NCBI RefSeq assembly: GCF_020532805.1
Contig: NZ_MQTQ01000037.1
Span: 1 to 50,172, forward strand
Direction: 5' to 3'
DNA: 50,172 bases
Origin: Arthrobacter sp. SO5
GTDB lineage: Bacteria; Actinomycetota; Actinomycetes; Actinomycetales; Micrococcaceae
Position numbers and translations under genes: made by a program. The first letter of the stretch is position 1. Every line of letters begins with the position of its first letter. Shown here in pieces: positions 40,365 through 49,547 of the stretch. The notes beneath the pieces were generated by a model. It saw nothing but the letters and a program-made list of their open reading frames with translations, did not search any database and had not been told where the DNA came from.

Positions 40365-42302
40365 TTACGGCGTTGATAGCGGCATGGCTCCGGGTGCCCG
40401 GACGGCGGGCAGTTGCGTGCCGGGTAGCACCCAGATACCGGCCGCGGCACCGCGGGTGCAGATCAGGGCGCCTGAGGCCAATGCATCCGCCCTGATCTGC
40501 CCGCGGGCGGTGGGAACTGCGCTGATGGGACCTGCGCTGTACGCAGGATCCGCGGCAAGTGCCAGCCGCTGGGACACGGACAAAGCGCCGGGCGCCAGGT
40601 GCACGTCGGCGGCGGCCCGGGTGACGACGACGAGCACGGCGCTCCCGGCCGTTTCCCGGATAAACGCCAGGGCGTCGCCTTCGGCGTGCAGCCAGCGGAT
40701 TCCGCCGCCGCTCAGCGCGGGCAGGTCCCTGCGCAGCGCGGCGAGCGCAGCGTAGTCATCCCGGAGGTCGCCAAGGACCCGTTCGGGGTCGTTCCAGGGC
40801 ATCGGCGTCCGCGATGCCTCCCCGTTGTGCCCTTTGAGCCCGAATTCGTCTCCGGCGAACACCACCGGGACGCCCGGCAGGGTGAACATCAGCACCGCCC
40901 CAAGCCGCTGCCCGCCCTCGATCATGACGGTCGCGGCCCGCGCTGTGTCATGGCTGTTCAGCGCGTTCATGTTCTGCTGCCGGACGCCCCAGCTGAATGC
41001 GGCTGCGAGGTCCAGGTGGGTGGCCAGGAAGTCCTCGGCGCCGGTCCGGTTGGGGCCGGGCAGGGGGGTACCGAAGAAATTGACGTGCGCGGCGTCCCCG
41101 GCGAGCCAGGACCACAGGGGGCGGGTGAAGTTGGAGTAGGTCATGGCGCCGTGCCAGTGTTCACCGCTGAAGTCCGGCGCGGCGTCGTTGGTGGCCTCGG
41201 CCAGCAGCGCAGCCTCGGGGTTGATCTCACGGACCCGGTCGGCGATCAGCCGGGCGACGTCCTGGTTCAGATCCGTCGCCCCGAGCCGTCCGGTCATGTT
41301 GCCGACGTCGATCCGCCAGCCGTCAAGGTTGAAGGGAGGCTTCAGCCAGCGGGCCACGGGCGAGTCTTCAGCAAGGACGAACCGTTCCCTGAGCCCCTGC
41401 GAGGTCCAGTTGAGTTTGGGCAGCGAGGAGACGCCGTACCAGGATTCGTACCCGCTGTGGTCTTCGGTGAAATAGTAGTAGCCCGCCTCCGCGGAGTCCG
41501 GTTCGTCGAGGGCTTTCCGGAACCATTCGTGGGCGTCGCCGGAGTGGTTGGCCGTGAGGTCACCCATCACTTTCAAGCCGCGGGCATGGGCGGCTTCCAC
41601 CAGCTCCACCAGCGACTGGTCCCCGCCGAGGAGCGGATCCACGGACGCAAAAGTTGAGGCGTCGTAGCGGTGGTTGGAGCGCGCCGGGAAAAACGGCGTC
41701 AGGTAGATGACGTCCGCGCCGAGCTGCTGGATGTGGTCAAGTCTTTCGGTGATGCCGCCGAGGTCCCCGCCGTAGAACTGGTAGGGGGTGTCCGGGCCTG
41801 AGCCCTGCACCGGGGTGGTGTCCCAGCTGCACGCCACGGCCCAGTCCGGCGCCGGGTGTGCCGAGGCCCGGGCAGAGCGGGCGAAGCGGTCCGGGAAGAC
41901 CTGGTACATCGTTCCCTGCCGCAGCCACTGCGGGGCGGCCGGGAACGTCGTCAGCCGGAAGTCCGTGTAGTCGGAGACGTCCCGGCTGAACAGGCCCTGC
42001 GCGTTGAGGCTCCAGTACCGCGGGCCGGCCTCGATCAGGAAGCGGTAGCGGGCCACCGGGTTGGTGACCGTCATGGCCGCCTCCCACCAGCCCCAGCCGT
42101 CGGCCTCGCCCAAAGCCGCGCAGGGCTCATAGCGGGGCTCACCGTCCTGGATCGAACGGAGCCACACCCGGGTGGCGGGTCCCCAGCCGGCAGGAATGCG
42201 GACCCGCAGCCGGGCCTCGTCCCCGAGCGCCACCTGCTGGGGGGCGTGCAGGCCGGAGCCGTCATGGTGCGGCAGTGGCCCGGCAGTGCCCAGCGCGGTC
42301 AT
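40365..42302 (-). CDS. GH13 maltodextrinase / neopullulanase-type hydrolase
   Basis: This 645-residue protein has an N-terminal beta-sandwich domain (about 1-125), a TIM barrel starting at WLRQGTMYQVFPDRFARS, and a C-terminal beta domain. GH13 conserved regions are seen: GDLTANHSGD (region I), GWRIDVGNM with the nucleophile Asp (II), ALLAEATND with the acid/base Glu (III), and ALNSHDTAR (IV). There is no signal peptide, so it acts on imported maltodextrins in the cytoplasm. It is the last gene of the mal operon, two bases after the malG-like gene. The precise specificity (maltogenic, neopullulanase or glucosidase) cannot be read from motifs alone. Confidence 0.92.
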   Translation of the reverse strand: MTALGTAGPLPHHDGSGLHAPQQVALGDEARLRVRIPAGWGPATRVWLRSIQDGEPRYEPCAALGEADGWGWWEAAMTVTNPVARYRFLIEAGPRYWSLNAQGLFSRDVSDYTDFRLTTFPAAPQWLRQGTMYQVFPDRFARSARASAHPAPDWAVACSWDTTPVQGSGPDTPYQFYGGDLGGITERLDHIQQLGADVIYLTPFFPARSNHRYDASTFASVDPLLGGDQSLVELVEAAHARGLKVMGDLTANHSGDAHEWFRKALDEPDSAEAGYYYFTEDHSGYESWYGVSSLPKLNWTSQGLRERFVLAEDSPVARWLKPPFNLDGWRIDVGNMTGRLGATDLNQDVARLIADRVREINPEAALLAEATNDAAPDFSGEHWHGAMTYSNFTRPLWSWLAGDAAHVNFFGTPLPGPNRTGAEDFLATHLDLAAAFSWGVRQQNMNALNSHDTARAATVMIEGGQRLGAVLMFTLPGVPVVFAGDEFGLKGHNGEASRTPMPWNDPERVLGDLRDDYAALAALRRDLPALSGGGIRWLHAEGDALAFIRETAGSAVLVVVTRAAADVHLAPGALSVSQRLALAADPAYSAGPISAVPTARGQIRADALASGALICTRGAAAGIWVLPGTQLPAVRAPGAMPLSTP

Positions 42303-42304
42303 GC

Positions 42305-43270
42305 CTAGCCCTTCACCGAGCCCGCCGTGAGGCCGCTGACGATGTAGCGCTGAAGGAAGAGGAACAGTGCCATGACCGGCACGGCTGCGAGCACGGCACC
42401 GGCGGCGAAGACTCCCCAGTTCTCGGACCGCTGCTGCGCCACGAAGGAATAGAGGCCGACGGCGAGGGTCTGGCTGTCCGGGTCCGTGAGCACCACGCTG
42501 GCGATCACGAATTCGCCGGAGATTCCAATGAAGGACAGCAGGCCCACAACGGCAAGGATGGGCGTGACGAGGCGCATGATGATGCCGAAGAAGATCTGTG
42601 TGTGGCTGGCGCCGTCGATCTTGGCCGCCTCGTCGAGCGACTGGGGCACGGTGTTGAAGAAGCCGTACATCAGGTAGGTGTTCACGCCCAGTGCTCCGCC
42701 GAGGTAGACCATGATGAGGCCCAGCTGGCTGCCGAGGCCGAGCGCCGGGATAACCTCGGAGATGCCGCTGAGCAGCAGGAAGATCGCGACGACGGCGAGC
42801 AGCTGCGGGAACATCTGCAGCAGCAGCAGGCTGAGCAGGCCGATCCGGCGGCCTTTGAACCGCATGCGGGAGAACGCGTAGGCCGCCATGGCGCCGAGGA
42901 AGACCGTGGCCGCGGACGTCACGACGCCCACCACCATGGTGTTCGCGAACCAGCGGGCGTAGGGCCGCGCAGGGTTGTTGAACAGTTCGACAAAGTTGCC
43001 GAAGTCGATCCTGCTGAACAGTGCGTTGGAGCCCACCAGCGTGCCGGTGGAGTTGAACGCCGCTGAGAGTACGTACAGGAGCGGGAAGATCGCGAAGATG
43101 GTCACGGCGATGCCGACCACGTGCCGCCAGCCCTTGTCCTTGAACCAGACGCCGAAGGGGCGCCGGCGCTGCAGCGAGCGGAGATGCTCGACGTCGGTGG
43201 TGCTTGTTGCTGCAACGTCGTCGACGCCGGGCGCCGCCGTTGTGCTGACGGTACTTGCTGACCCGTTCAT
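42305..43270 (-). CDS. malG: Maltose/maltodextrin ABC permease, MalG type
   Basis: This 321-residue membrane protein has six helices. The binding-protein-dependent transport signature (EAA loop) is in PQSLDEAAKIDGASHTQIFF. A basic N-terminal extension of about 45 residues precedes helix 1. The C-terminus LQRYIVSGLTAGSVKG is the typical MalG tail. It overlaps malF by four bases. Confidence 0.93.
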   Translation of the reverse strand: MNGSASTVSTTAAPGVDDVAATSTTDVEHLRSLQRRRPFGVWFKDKGWRHVVGIAVTIFAIFPLLYVLSAAFNSTGTLVGSNALFSRIDFGNFVELFNNPARPYARWFANTMVVGVVTSAATVFLGAMAAYAFSRMRFKGRRIGLLSLLLLQMFPQLLAVVAIFLLLSGISEVIPALGLGSQLGLIMVYLGGALGVNTYLMYGFFNTVPQSLDEAAKIDGASHTQIFFGIIMRLVTPILAVVGLLSFIGISGEFVIASVVLTDPDSQTLAVGLYSFVAQQRSENWGVFAAGAVLAAVPVMALFLFLQRYIVSGLTAGSVKG

Positions 43271-44913
43271 GAGTTCACGTCCTCGAGTGCCTTGGTCTGC
43301 TTGAAGCTGATGGCCGAAACGGTGGCCACGATGATGAAGATGATGATTGCCAGGGCGCTGGCGAGGCCATAGTCACGCCCCGTCCCCTGCCCGAAGGCCA
43401 CCTTGTAGACGAGGGTGATCAGGATGTCCGTGGCTCCAATGTCCCGGTCTGTGTCCGCGAACCGCGGGCCGCCGCCGGTGAGCATAAAGATCACGTTGAA
43501 GTTGTTGAAGTTGAAGGCGAAGGAGGAGATCAGCAGCGGAGCGATGGAGACCAGCAGCAGGGGCAGCTTGATGGAACGGAACACCCGCCACGGGCCGGCG
43601 CCGTCCATCCGGGCGGCCTCGTCCAGCTCGGCCGGCAGCGACTGCAGGGCGCCGGTGCAGACGAGGAACATATACGGGAATCCGAGCCACAGGTTGACCA
43701 CTAGCACACTGATCTTGGCCAGGACCGGGTCCGTGAGCCAACCGATCGTGGCCCCGCCCAGTAGGGTCTGGTTGAGCCAGCCGAACTGCGGGTTCAGGAT
43801 GCCGGACCACACCAGTCCGGACAGGAACGCCGGGAAGGCGTAGGGCAGGATCATGAGGATCCGGTACACCTTCTTGCCGCGCAGGTCCTCTCGGTTGAAC
43901 GTCATGGCGAGGAACATGCCCATCGCGAACGTCAGCGCCACAGAAGCCACTGCGAAGGTGAAGGTCCACAGGATGACGCCCAGCAGCGGGCCGCGCAGAC
44001 TGGGGTCAGTGAAGGCACGGGCGAAGTTCTCCATACCGACGTCGATCTTCCACCCGGTGGTGAGGGTCTCACCATTGCTGGCAGCGAAGGCGCCCTTGCC
44101 GTTGTCCCGGTAGACAGCGCCGGAGTCGGTATCGGTGAACGTGTCGGCCGCGGCGTCGTAGCTCAGGGCCGGTTTGAACTGGTAGGCGTTGCTGCCATCC
44201 GCCGTCCGCAGGGTGCCGTCCGCGGGGTCGGAGGAGACGGGCACGGTGATGCCCAGAATCTGCTGCTGGTTCGCCACGATCTCCTGGAAGGTCAGGGTGC
44301 GGTAGCCGTCCAAAGCGTTGGCCTTGCCGGTGGAATCCTTCCCGGCGCCGGCGGCTGCCTCCAGGGGCGCTTCGGTGCTGCCCAGCGAGATCTTGCCGTC
44401 CGGGTCCGTGAACAGCAGGTAGAACGAATTGCCCTTGGCGAGGACGGCCGTCTTATAGGCGGGAGAGTCGGGGACGCGTTTTTGTGCGGTGAGCTGGATG
44501 GCGGCGATCGCATCATCCTTGGTGCTGTTGTGCCCGTCGCCGTAATTGGTGAAGGCGATGTAGCCGCTGAACAGGACCACGAAGACCTGGAAGACCAGCA
44601 GGAAGAGCACGCCGGGGGCCAGGTACTTCGCGGGGAGCCCGCCCTTGCGCAGGTAGATCCAGTTGATCGCGAGGACGACGGCGGAGGAGACTGCCAGCGC
44701 CCCCCACGACTCGCTGAGGAAAAGCATCATCAGGACGTAGACGGCCAGCGCGTCCACGAGGCCGAGCAGCACGATCTTGGCGACGGTGCCCTTCGTGGTG
44801 TCCGGGCCGAAGCGGCGCCGCCGCGTGCGCGGGTGGCCCGGCCGCCCGGGAGAGCCGTCGGGGCCCGTTGCTGGGGCGGGGGTGCCGGCCTGGCGGAGTT
44901 CGGTATCTGTCAT
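43267..44913 (-). CDS. malF: Maltose/maltodextrin ABC permease, MalF type
   Basis: This 548-residue permease has the extra N-terminal helices and a large external P2-type loop (about residues 125-285) that mark true MalF proteins (E. coli MalF is 514 residues). The EAA loop is in LPAELDEAARMDGAGPWRVF. It pairs with the MalG-like protein, receives sugar from the MalE-like lipoprotein and has no ATPase gene beside it. The ATG at 44913 follows a hairpin in the gap after malE. Confidence 0.94.
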   Translation of the reverse strand: MTDTELRQAGTPAPATGPDGSPGRPGHPRTRRRRFGPDTTKGTVAKIVLLGLVDALAVYVLMMLFLSESWGALAVSSAVVLAINWIYLRKGGLPAKYLAPGVLFLLVFQVFVVLFSGYIAFTNYGDGHNSTKDDAIAAIQLTAQKRVPDSPAYKTAVLAKGNSFYLLFTDPDGKISLGSTEAPLEAAAGAGKDSTGKANALDGYRTLTFQEIVANQQQILGITVPVSSDPADGTLRTADGSNAYQFKPALSYDAAADTFTDTDSGAVYRDNGKGAFAASNGETLTTGWKIDVGMENFARAFTDPSLRGPLLGVILWTFTFAVASVALTFAMGMFLAMTFNREDLRGKKVYRILMILPYAFPAFLSGLVWSGILNPQFGWLNQTLLGGATIGWLTDPVLAKISVLVVNLWLGFPYMFLVCTGALQSLPAELDEAARMDGAGPWRVFRSIKLPLLLVSIAPLLISSFAFNFNNFNVIFMLTGGGPRFADTDRDIGATDILITLVYKVAFGQGTGRDYGLASALAIIIFIIVATVSAISFKQTKALEDVNS

Positions 44914-44956
44914 GGCTGTCTAAAGTCCTAGGGAGAAGCTGGTGGTGGTGCAGGAA

Positions 44957-44988
44957 CGGGCCGGGCGGCATGGCTGCCGCCCGGCCCG
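44957..44988 (-). terminator. Intercistronic hairpin between malE and malF
   Basis: CGGGCCGGGCGGCA and TGCCGCCCGGCCCG pair perfectly over 14 bases around a TGGC loop. It lies inside the operon, so partial termination or protection of the malE message would raise binding protein over permease. Confidence 0.7.
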
Positions 44989-45046
44989 GTGCATGCGGTT
45001 CGTTACGCTCTCCGGAGTCTCGGAGCGTCAGGAACCGGAGCGGGGA

Positions 45047-46345
45047 CTAACCCGCGATTTTGGCCTTGATGCTGGCGGCCATCTTGGCCCAGTCGGCGGC
45101 AGGGTCGCCCTGGCCCTTGATCAGGGCCAGCTCGGTGGCTCCCCAGTCCGCCCAGACCGCGCTCATTTCCGGGATGGCCGGCATCGGGACGCCGGTGGCG
45201 CCGATCTTGCCGAAGGCGGCAACGACCGGATCGCTCGCGGCCTTTTCGAAGGAAGACTTCAGAGCCGGCGGGCGGCCTCCGGCCTTGTACATGGAGTCCT
45301 GGGCCGACTCGGACGTGAGGTAGTTGGTCACGAACTCGTTCGTGGCCAGCGCGTTGGCGCTCTTGGCGCTGATGAAGAAGCCGTTGACGCCGATGAACGG
45401 CTGGGCAGGCTTGCCACCGGCGGCCGGCAGGGCGTCCACAGCGAACTTGATGCCCTTCTTCTGCACATCCGGCACGTTCCAGGGGCCCGTCAGGTAATAC
45501 GGGGACTCGCCAGCCAGGAACTTCTCCTTGGCGATGTCACCGGTGATGTTGGAGTTGATGATCTTCTCACCGGCGTCGCCCCAGGCGGCCAGCTTCTTGG
45601 CGAACTCCACGCCAGCAGCGTCGCCGATCAGGAGCTGCTTGGGATCGTAGCCGCCGTCGGCAGCCAGGCCGAACACCTGCGAACCCATGGAGGCCTGCAG
45701 CGGGTACAGGTGATAGGGGTCCCCCTGCTTGGGATCCATGCCGACCAGGAACGGGAACTTGGCCTTTCCGTCGGCAACGGCCTTCTTGCCGTTGGACATG
45801 ACCTCATCGAACGTCGTGGCGGCCGCGGACACCATGTCGGTGTTGCGCAGCAGCGCGATGTTCTCGATCGCGTACGGCACGCCGTAGACGGACCCGTTGA
45901 AGGTCATGGCCTTGACGGCCGAGCCTTGGAAGCCGGATTTCTTGTCGCCGAGTTCAACCGGGGCAATGACACCGTTCTGGACGAACTTGCCTACCCAGTC
46001 ATGCGGGCCGACGATCAGGTCCGGGCCCTTGCCCGTGGGAACCTGGGTGATGAAGTCGTCGCGGACTGCTGCGAAGTCCTTGACCACGAGCTTCACTTCG
46101 ATGCCGGTGTCGGCCTGGAACTTGGCGGTGATGTCCTTCAGCGCGGGTGAGCGCTCGGCATCAACCCACATGGTGATGGTGCTGGCCCCGGAGGCCTTCA
46201 GGTCCGGCTTGGCGGTGGCGGTGGCCGGCGCGGTGGCTGCGGCGCCGCCGCAGGCGCTCAGTGCCAGCGCTGCAACTACGGAGATTGCTCCGGCCGTGAA
46301 TACACGGCGGCTGGCCCCGGTTGCGAGGGTGTTCTGCACCTTCAT
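45047..46345 (-). CDS. malE: Maltose/maltodextrin-binding lipoprotein, MalE type
   Basis: This 432-residue solute-binding protein has a lipoprotein signal: basic start, hydrophobic core and lipobox LALSAC with Cys32. The binding-protein fold of cluster 1 is seen in ITMWVDAERSPALKDITAKF and GKGPDLIVGPHDWVGKFVQN. PYYLTGPWNVPDVQKKGIKF is also characteristic of maltose-binding proteins. The ATG at 46345 has AAAGGGACACC upstream; the frame runs back to 46501 through the promoter region without support. Confidence 0.93.
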   Translation of the reverse strand: MKVQNTLATGASRRVFTAGAISVVAALALSACGGAAATAPATATAKPDLKASGASTITMWVDAERSPALKDITAKFQADTGIEVKLVVKDFAAVRDDFITQVPTGKGPDLIVGPHDWVGKFVQNGVIAPVELGDKKSGFQGSAVKAMTFNGSVYGVPYAIENIALLRNTDMVSAAATTFDEVMSNGKKAVADGKAKFPFLVGMDPKQGDPYHLYPLQASMGSQVFGLAADGGYDPKQLLIGDAAGVEFAKKLAAWGDAGEKIINSNITGDIAKEKFLAGESPYYLTGPWNVPDVQKKGIKFAVDALPAAGGKPAQPFIGVNGFFISAKSANALATNEFVTNYLTSESAQDSMYKAGGRPPALKSSFEKAASDPVVAAFGKIGATGVPMPAIPEMSAVWADWGATELALIKGQGDPAADWAKMAASIKAKIAG

Positions 46346-46453
46346 TGGTGTCCCTTTCATGAATCCTGCATCCACGCTGACGGCCCTATCGGAAGGCTCT
46401 GGTGAAGAGTCCGGGGGCCCGGTGGCATCGTCGGTGATGTGGCTCACAGCAGC

Positions 46454-46467
46454 TGCAAGCGCTTCCA
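46454..46467. promoter_or_regulatory. LacI-family operator on the malE side
   Basis: TGCAAGCGCTTCCA matches the LacI/CcpA-type consensus TGNAANCGNTNNCA at every fixed base. It is about 110 bases upstream of malE in the 338-base divergent region that also holds the site at 46639. Confidence 0.7.
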
Positions 46468-46638
46468 AACTACACGGTGATGATGACTTTGGAAAGTCCA
46501 ACTACTGGCGGGTAATGACCGCGGTCGGATCTGCCGGGAACCCGTGTCACCAAAATGTAGCCGGACTTTAGGGCCTGGCGGACGCAGCACCGGACAGCAT
46601 GACCCCGCCTATGCCGAACGTTGCACCACGATTGCGGC

Positions 46639-46652
46639 TGGAAGCGTTTTCA
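46639..46652. promoter_or_regulatory. LacI-family operator before the alpha-glucosidase gene
   Basis: TGGAAGCGTTTTCA matches TGNAANCGNTNNCA at every fixed base. It ends 31 bases before the alpha-glucosidase ATG, overlapping the expected -35 position. Binding here should repress the alpha-glucosidase and the regulator gene itself. Confidence 0.7.
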
Positions 46653-46670
46653 ATTTGGCGGAATCAGCCT

Positions 46671-46676
46671 TACGAT
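46671..46676 (+). promoter_or_regulatory. Possible -10 element of the alpha-glucosidase gene
   Basis: TACGAT fits the actinobacterial TANNNT -10. It ends seven bases before the ATG at 46684, so transcription would start at or next to the ATG and the message would be leaderless. No ribosome site is visible before that ATG, which agrees. Confidence 0.4.
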
Positions 46677-46683
46677 TACCGGC

Positions 46684-48465
46684 ATGTCCGTTGACTCAGC
46701 ACTCGCCGCCCCCGCCGAACTGGCCGGGACCCTGACCGGCCCCTTGACGCCGGTGCACCCCGCAGACCATCTCCCCGGCTGGTGGCGCTCAGCCGTCATC
46801 TACCAGGTGTACCCGCGTTCCTTCCGGGACCTGAACGGGGATGGCATCGGCGACCTCGCCGGGATCACCGCTGAACTTCCGCAGCTGGCCGAGCTGGACA
46901 TCGACGCCGTCTGGCTCTCCCCGTTCTACCGTTCGCCGCAGCGCGACGCCGGCTACGACGTCAGCGACTACTGCGACGTCGACCCCCTGTTCGGCACACT
47001 GACGGACTTCGACGCCATGCTGGCCGAGGCCACGCGGCTGGGCCTGCGCCTGATCGTCGACCTCGTTCCCAACCACTGCTCGGACCAGCACACGGCCTTC
47101 CAGGCCGCCCTGGCCGCCGCAGCCGGCAGCCCGGAACGGGACATGTTCATCTTCCGCGACGGCCGCGGGCAGTTCGGCGGGGAGCCGCCCAACAATTGGG
47201 AGTCCCACTTCGGCGGGCCCGCCTGGACCCGGATCACCGAGCCGGACGGGACCCCGGGCCAGTGGTACCTGCACCTGTTCGACACCTCCCAGCCGGACTT
47301 CAACTGGGACAACGACGCCGTGCATGAGGAATTCGAACGCGTCCTGCGCTTCTGGCTGGACCGCGGCGTCTCCGGATTCCGGGTTGACGTTGCCCACGCG
47401 CTGGTCAAGGCCCCGGGCCTGCCGGAATGGGGCGGCCGAGCCGACGGCAACAGCTGCGACGGCTTCCCGGGCCATGACGCGCCGATGTTCGGCCAGCCCG
47501 CCCTGCACGACATCTACCGCAAGTGGCGCCGGATCCTCGCGGAATACGGCCCGGACCGCATCCTCTGCGCCGAAGCGAACGTGGATCCGCTCCCCCGCCT
47601 GGCCGACTGGGTCCGGCCGGACGAAATGCACCAGGCGTTCAACTTCCCGTACCTGCACACCGGGCTGGACGTCCGCCGCATGCGCGGTGTCATCACCGAA
47701 TCCCTGACGGCGCTGGACTCCGTCGGCGCGCCCAGCACGTGGGTGCTCTCCAACCACGATGTAGTCCGGCATGCCACCCGTTTCGGCTACGACGGCCACG
47801 CACCCCGGGACGGCGACGGGATCAGCAGCTTCGATCTGCAACCGGACGAGGCCCTGGGCCGCTCCCGGGCCGCGGCCGCCTCCCTGTTCATGCTCGGCCT
47901 GCCCGGCGGCGCCTACCTCTACCAGGGCGAAGAGCTCGGCCTGCCCGACGGAATCGACATCCCGGACAACCAGCGGCAGGACCCCACCTTTGCCCGCACC
48001 GGCGGCGAACGGCTGGGGCGCGACGGCTGCCGCGTGCCGCTGCCGTGGCGCGCCGCTGAGCTCCACGCCGGATTCGGCGACGGAGCGGCCCCGTGGCTTC
48101 CGCAGCCCGCAAGCTTCGCGGGACTGGCCCGTGACGCCCAAGCCGCCACGCCGACGTCGCACCTTAATCTCTACCGGCGCATGCTCGCCGCGCGGCGGGA
48201 GCTGGGCCTCGGACAGGGTTCGCTGGCCTGGGCAGAGGACTGGTGCACCGACACCTGCCTGGCGTACCTCAACGGCACCACCCTGGTGCTGCTCAACGCA
48301 GGGCGGGAGTCCGTTGAACTGCCCGCCGGACGGGTACTGCTGCGCAGCTCCCAGGGCTCCGCGTCCGACGGCGCCGACTCAGCTGGACTGCTCGGCTCCG
48401 GGCATCGGTTAGGCTCAGGGGAAACTGTTTGGCTGGAAATCCACACCGAGGACGCTGAGAGCTAA
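46684..48465 (+). CDS. GH13 alpha-glucosidase (oligo-1,6-glucosidase group)
   Basis: This 593-residue cytoplasmic GH13 enzyme has the barrel start WWRSAVIYQVYPRSFRDLNG, region I DLVPNHCSDQH, region II GFRVDVAHAL (nucleophile Asp), region III ILCAEANVD (Glu) and region IV VLSNHDVVRH. It lacks the N-terminal domain of the 40365 enzyme. It would free glucose from maltose and short dextrins. The ATG at 46684 is used; there is no ribosome site, but a -10-like element fits leaderless translation. The LacI-family gene follows by two bases. Confidence 0.93.
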   Translation: MSVDSALAAPAELAGTLTGPLTPVHPADHLPGWWRSAVIYQVYPRSFRDLNGDGIGDLAGITAELPQLAELDIDAVWLSPFYRSPQRDAGYDVSDYCDVDPLFGTLTDFDAMLAEATRLGLRLIVDLVPNHCSDQHTAFQAALAAAAGSPERDMFIFRDGRGQFGGEPPNNWESHFGGPAWTRITEPDGTPGQWYLHLFDTSQPDFNWDNDAVHEEFERVLRFWLDRGVSGFRVDVAHALVKAPGLPEWGGRADGNSCDGFPGHDAPMFGQPALHDIYRKWRRILAEYGPDRILCAEANVDPLPRLADWVRPDEMHQAFNFPYLHTGLDVRRMRGVITESLTALDSVGAPSTWVLSNHDVVRHATRFGYDGHAPRDGDGISSFDLQPDEALGRSRAAAASLFMLGLPGGAYLYQGEELGLPDGIDIPDNQRQDPTFARTGGERLGRDGCRVPLPWRAAELHAGFGDGAAPWLPQPASFAGLARDAQAATPTSHLNLYRRMLAARRELGLGQGSLAWAEDWCTDTCLAYLNGTTLVLLNAGRESVELPAGRVLLRSSQGSASDGADSAGLLGSGHRLGSGETVWLEIHTEDAES

Positions 48466-48467
48466 GA

Positions 48468-49502
48468 ATGCCCGGGATCAAGGACGTCGCGGAGCGCGCT
48501 GGCCTGTCCATAGCCACCGTTTCGCGGGCCTTGAGCGGCAAGGGAAATGTCTCGGCCCGCAGCCGTGAACTCGCCCAGACTGCCGCAGCCGACCTCGGTT
48601 TCGTCCTCTCCTACCATGCCTCCAGCCTTGCCTCCGGGCGGACCCACAACGTCGGCGTCGTGGTCCCGTCCGTGCACCGCTGGTTCTTCTCCTCCGTGGT
48701 GGAGGGCGTCTCGGCGGCACTGCTGGACGCCGGCTACGACCTCACGCTCTACAACATCAGCGAAGGGCAGGAACGCCGGCACAGCGTGCTGAACGACTTC
48801 CTGCTGCGTAAACGGGTGGACGCGGTGATTGCGGTGTCGTTGGAGCTCCGTGAGGCCGAGATCCAGCAGTTGCTCGCCATCCACCGGCCGATTGTCGGGA
48901 TCGGCGGACCATTGCCGGGGGCCTCGACCATCCGTATCGATGACTCGGGCATCGCGGACGCCGCGGCACGCCACCTTATCCAGCTCGGCCACACCAAAAT
49001 AGCCCACATGACCGGGGACGCCGAATACGACCAGGACTTCCGTCTGCCCGGGACGCGCCAGGCCGGCTTCAAGAAGGCCATGAAGGACGCCAGGCTGGAG
49101 ATCCGCCCTGAGTGGCAGGTCTCAGCGGACTTCACGATCCGGGGCGCCTACGCCAGCGCCCGCCAGCTGCTCGGCGGTTCCGTGGAACGGCCAACAGCGG
49201 TGTTTGCAGCGTCGGATGAAATGGCAATCGGCACCATTCTCGCCGCCCGCGACTTCGGCCTCCGAGTGCCCTACGACCTGTCAGTGATCGGCATCGACGG
49301 CCATGAACTTGGCGAGGTGTTTGGCCTGACCACTATCGACCAGGACGCCCGCGGGCAGGGTGCGCTGGCGGTCCGCCGTCTGCTGGCAGGCCTCGACGGC
49401 GGCGGGGACACCGCGGCTGCCGACACCCAGTATCCGACGAGCTTTGTGATGCGTTCCAGCACGGCCGTACCGCCGGTGGACACGGTGCCGCGGCGAGGAT
49501 AG
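48468..49502 (+). CDS. LacI-family transcriptional regulator of maltose genes
   Basis: This 344-residue protein has an N-terminal helix-turn-helix MPGIKDVAERAGLSIATVSR followed by the hinge, then a periplasmic-binding-protein-like effector domain (HNVGVVVPSVHRWFFSSVVE; VFAASDEMAIGTILAARDFG; LSVIGIDGHELGEVFGLTTI). Cotranscription with the alpha-glucosidase and two fitting operators in the divergent region point to autoregulation and control of the mal operon. The inducer is probably maltose or a related sugar (inferred). Confidence 0.93.
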   Translation: MPGIKDVAERAGLSIATVSRALSGKGNVSARSRELAQTAAADLGFVLSYHASSLASGRTHNVGVVVPSVHRWFFSSVVEGVSAALLDAGYDLTLYNISEGQERRHSVLNDFLLRKRVDAVIAVSLELREAEIQQLLAIHRPIVGIGGPLPGASTIRIDDSGIADAAARHLIQLGHTKIAHMTGDAEYDQDFRLPGTRQAGFKKAMKDARLEIRPEWQVSADFTIRGAYASARQLLGGSVERPTAVFAASDEMAIGTILAARDFGLRVPYDLSVIGIDGHELGEVFGLTTIDQDARGQGALAVRRLLAGLDGGGDTAAADTQYPTSFVMRSSTAVPPVDTVPRRG

Positions 49503-49547
49503 GTCTCACGTTGGGGCGCTGCCGGGCCGCCTACAGGCCAGGTGGGC

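Noticed and set aside
46346..46501. N-terminal extension of the malE-like frame
   Set aside because: It would run through the operator at 46454 and displace the lipoprotein signal; the ATG at 46345 has a good ribosome site and signal sequence.
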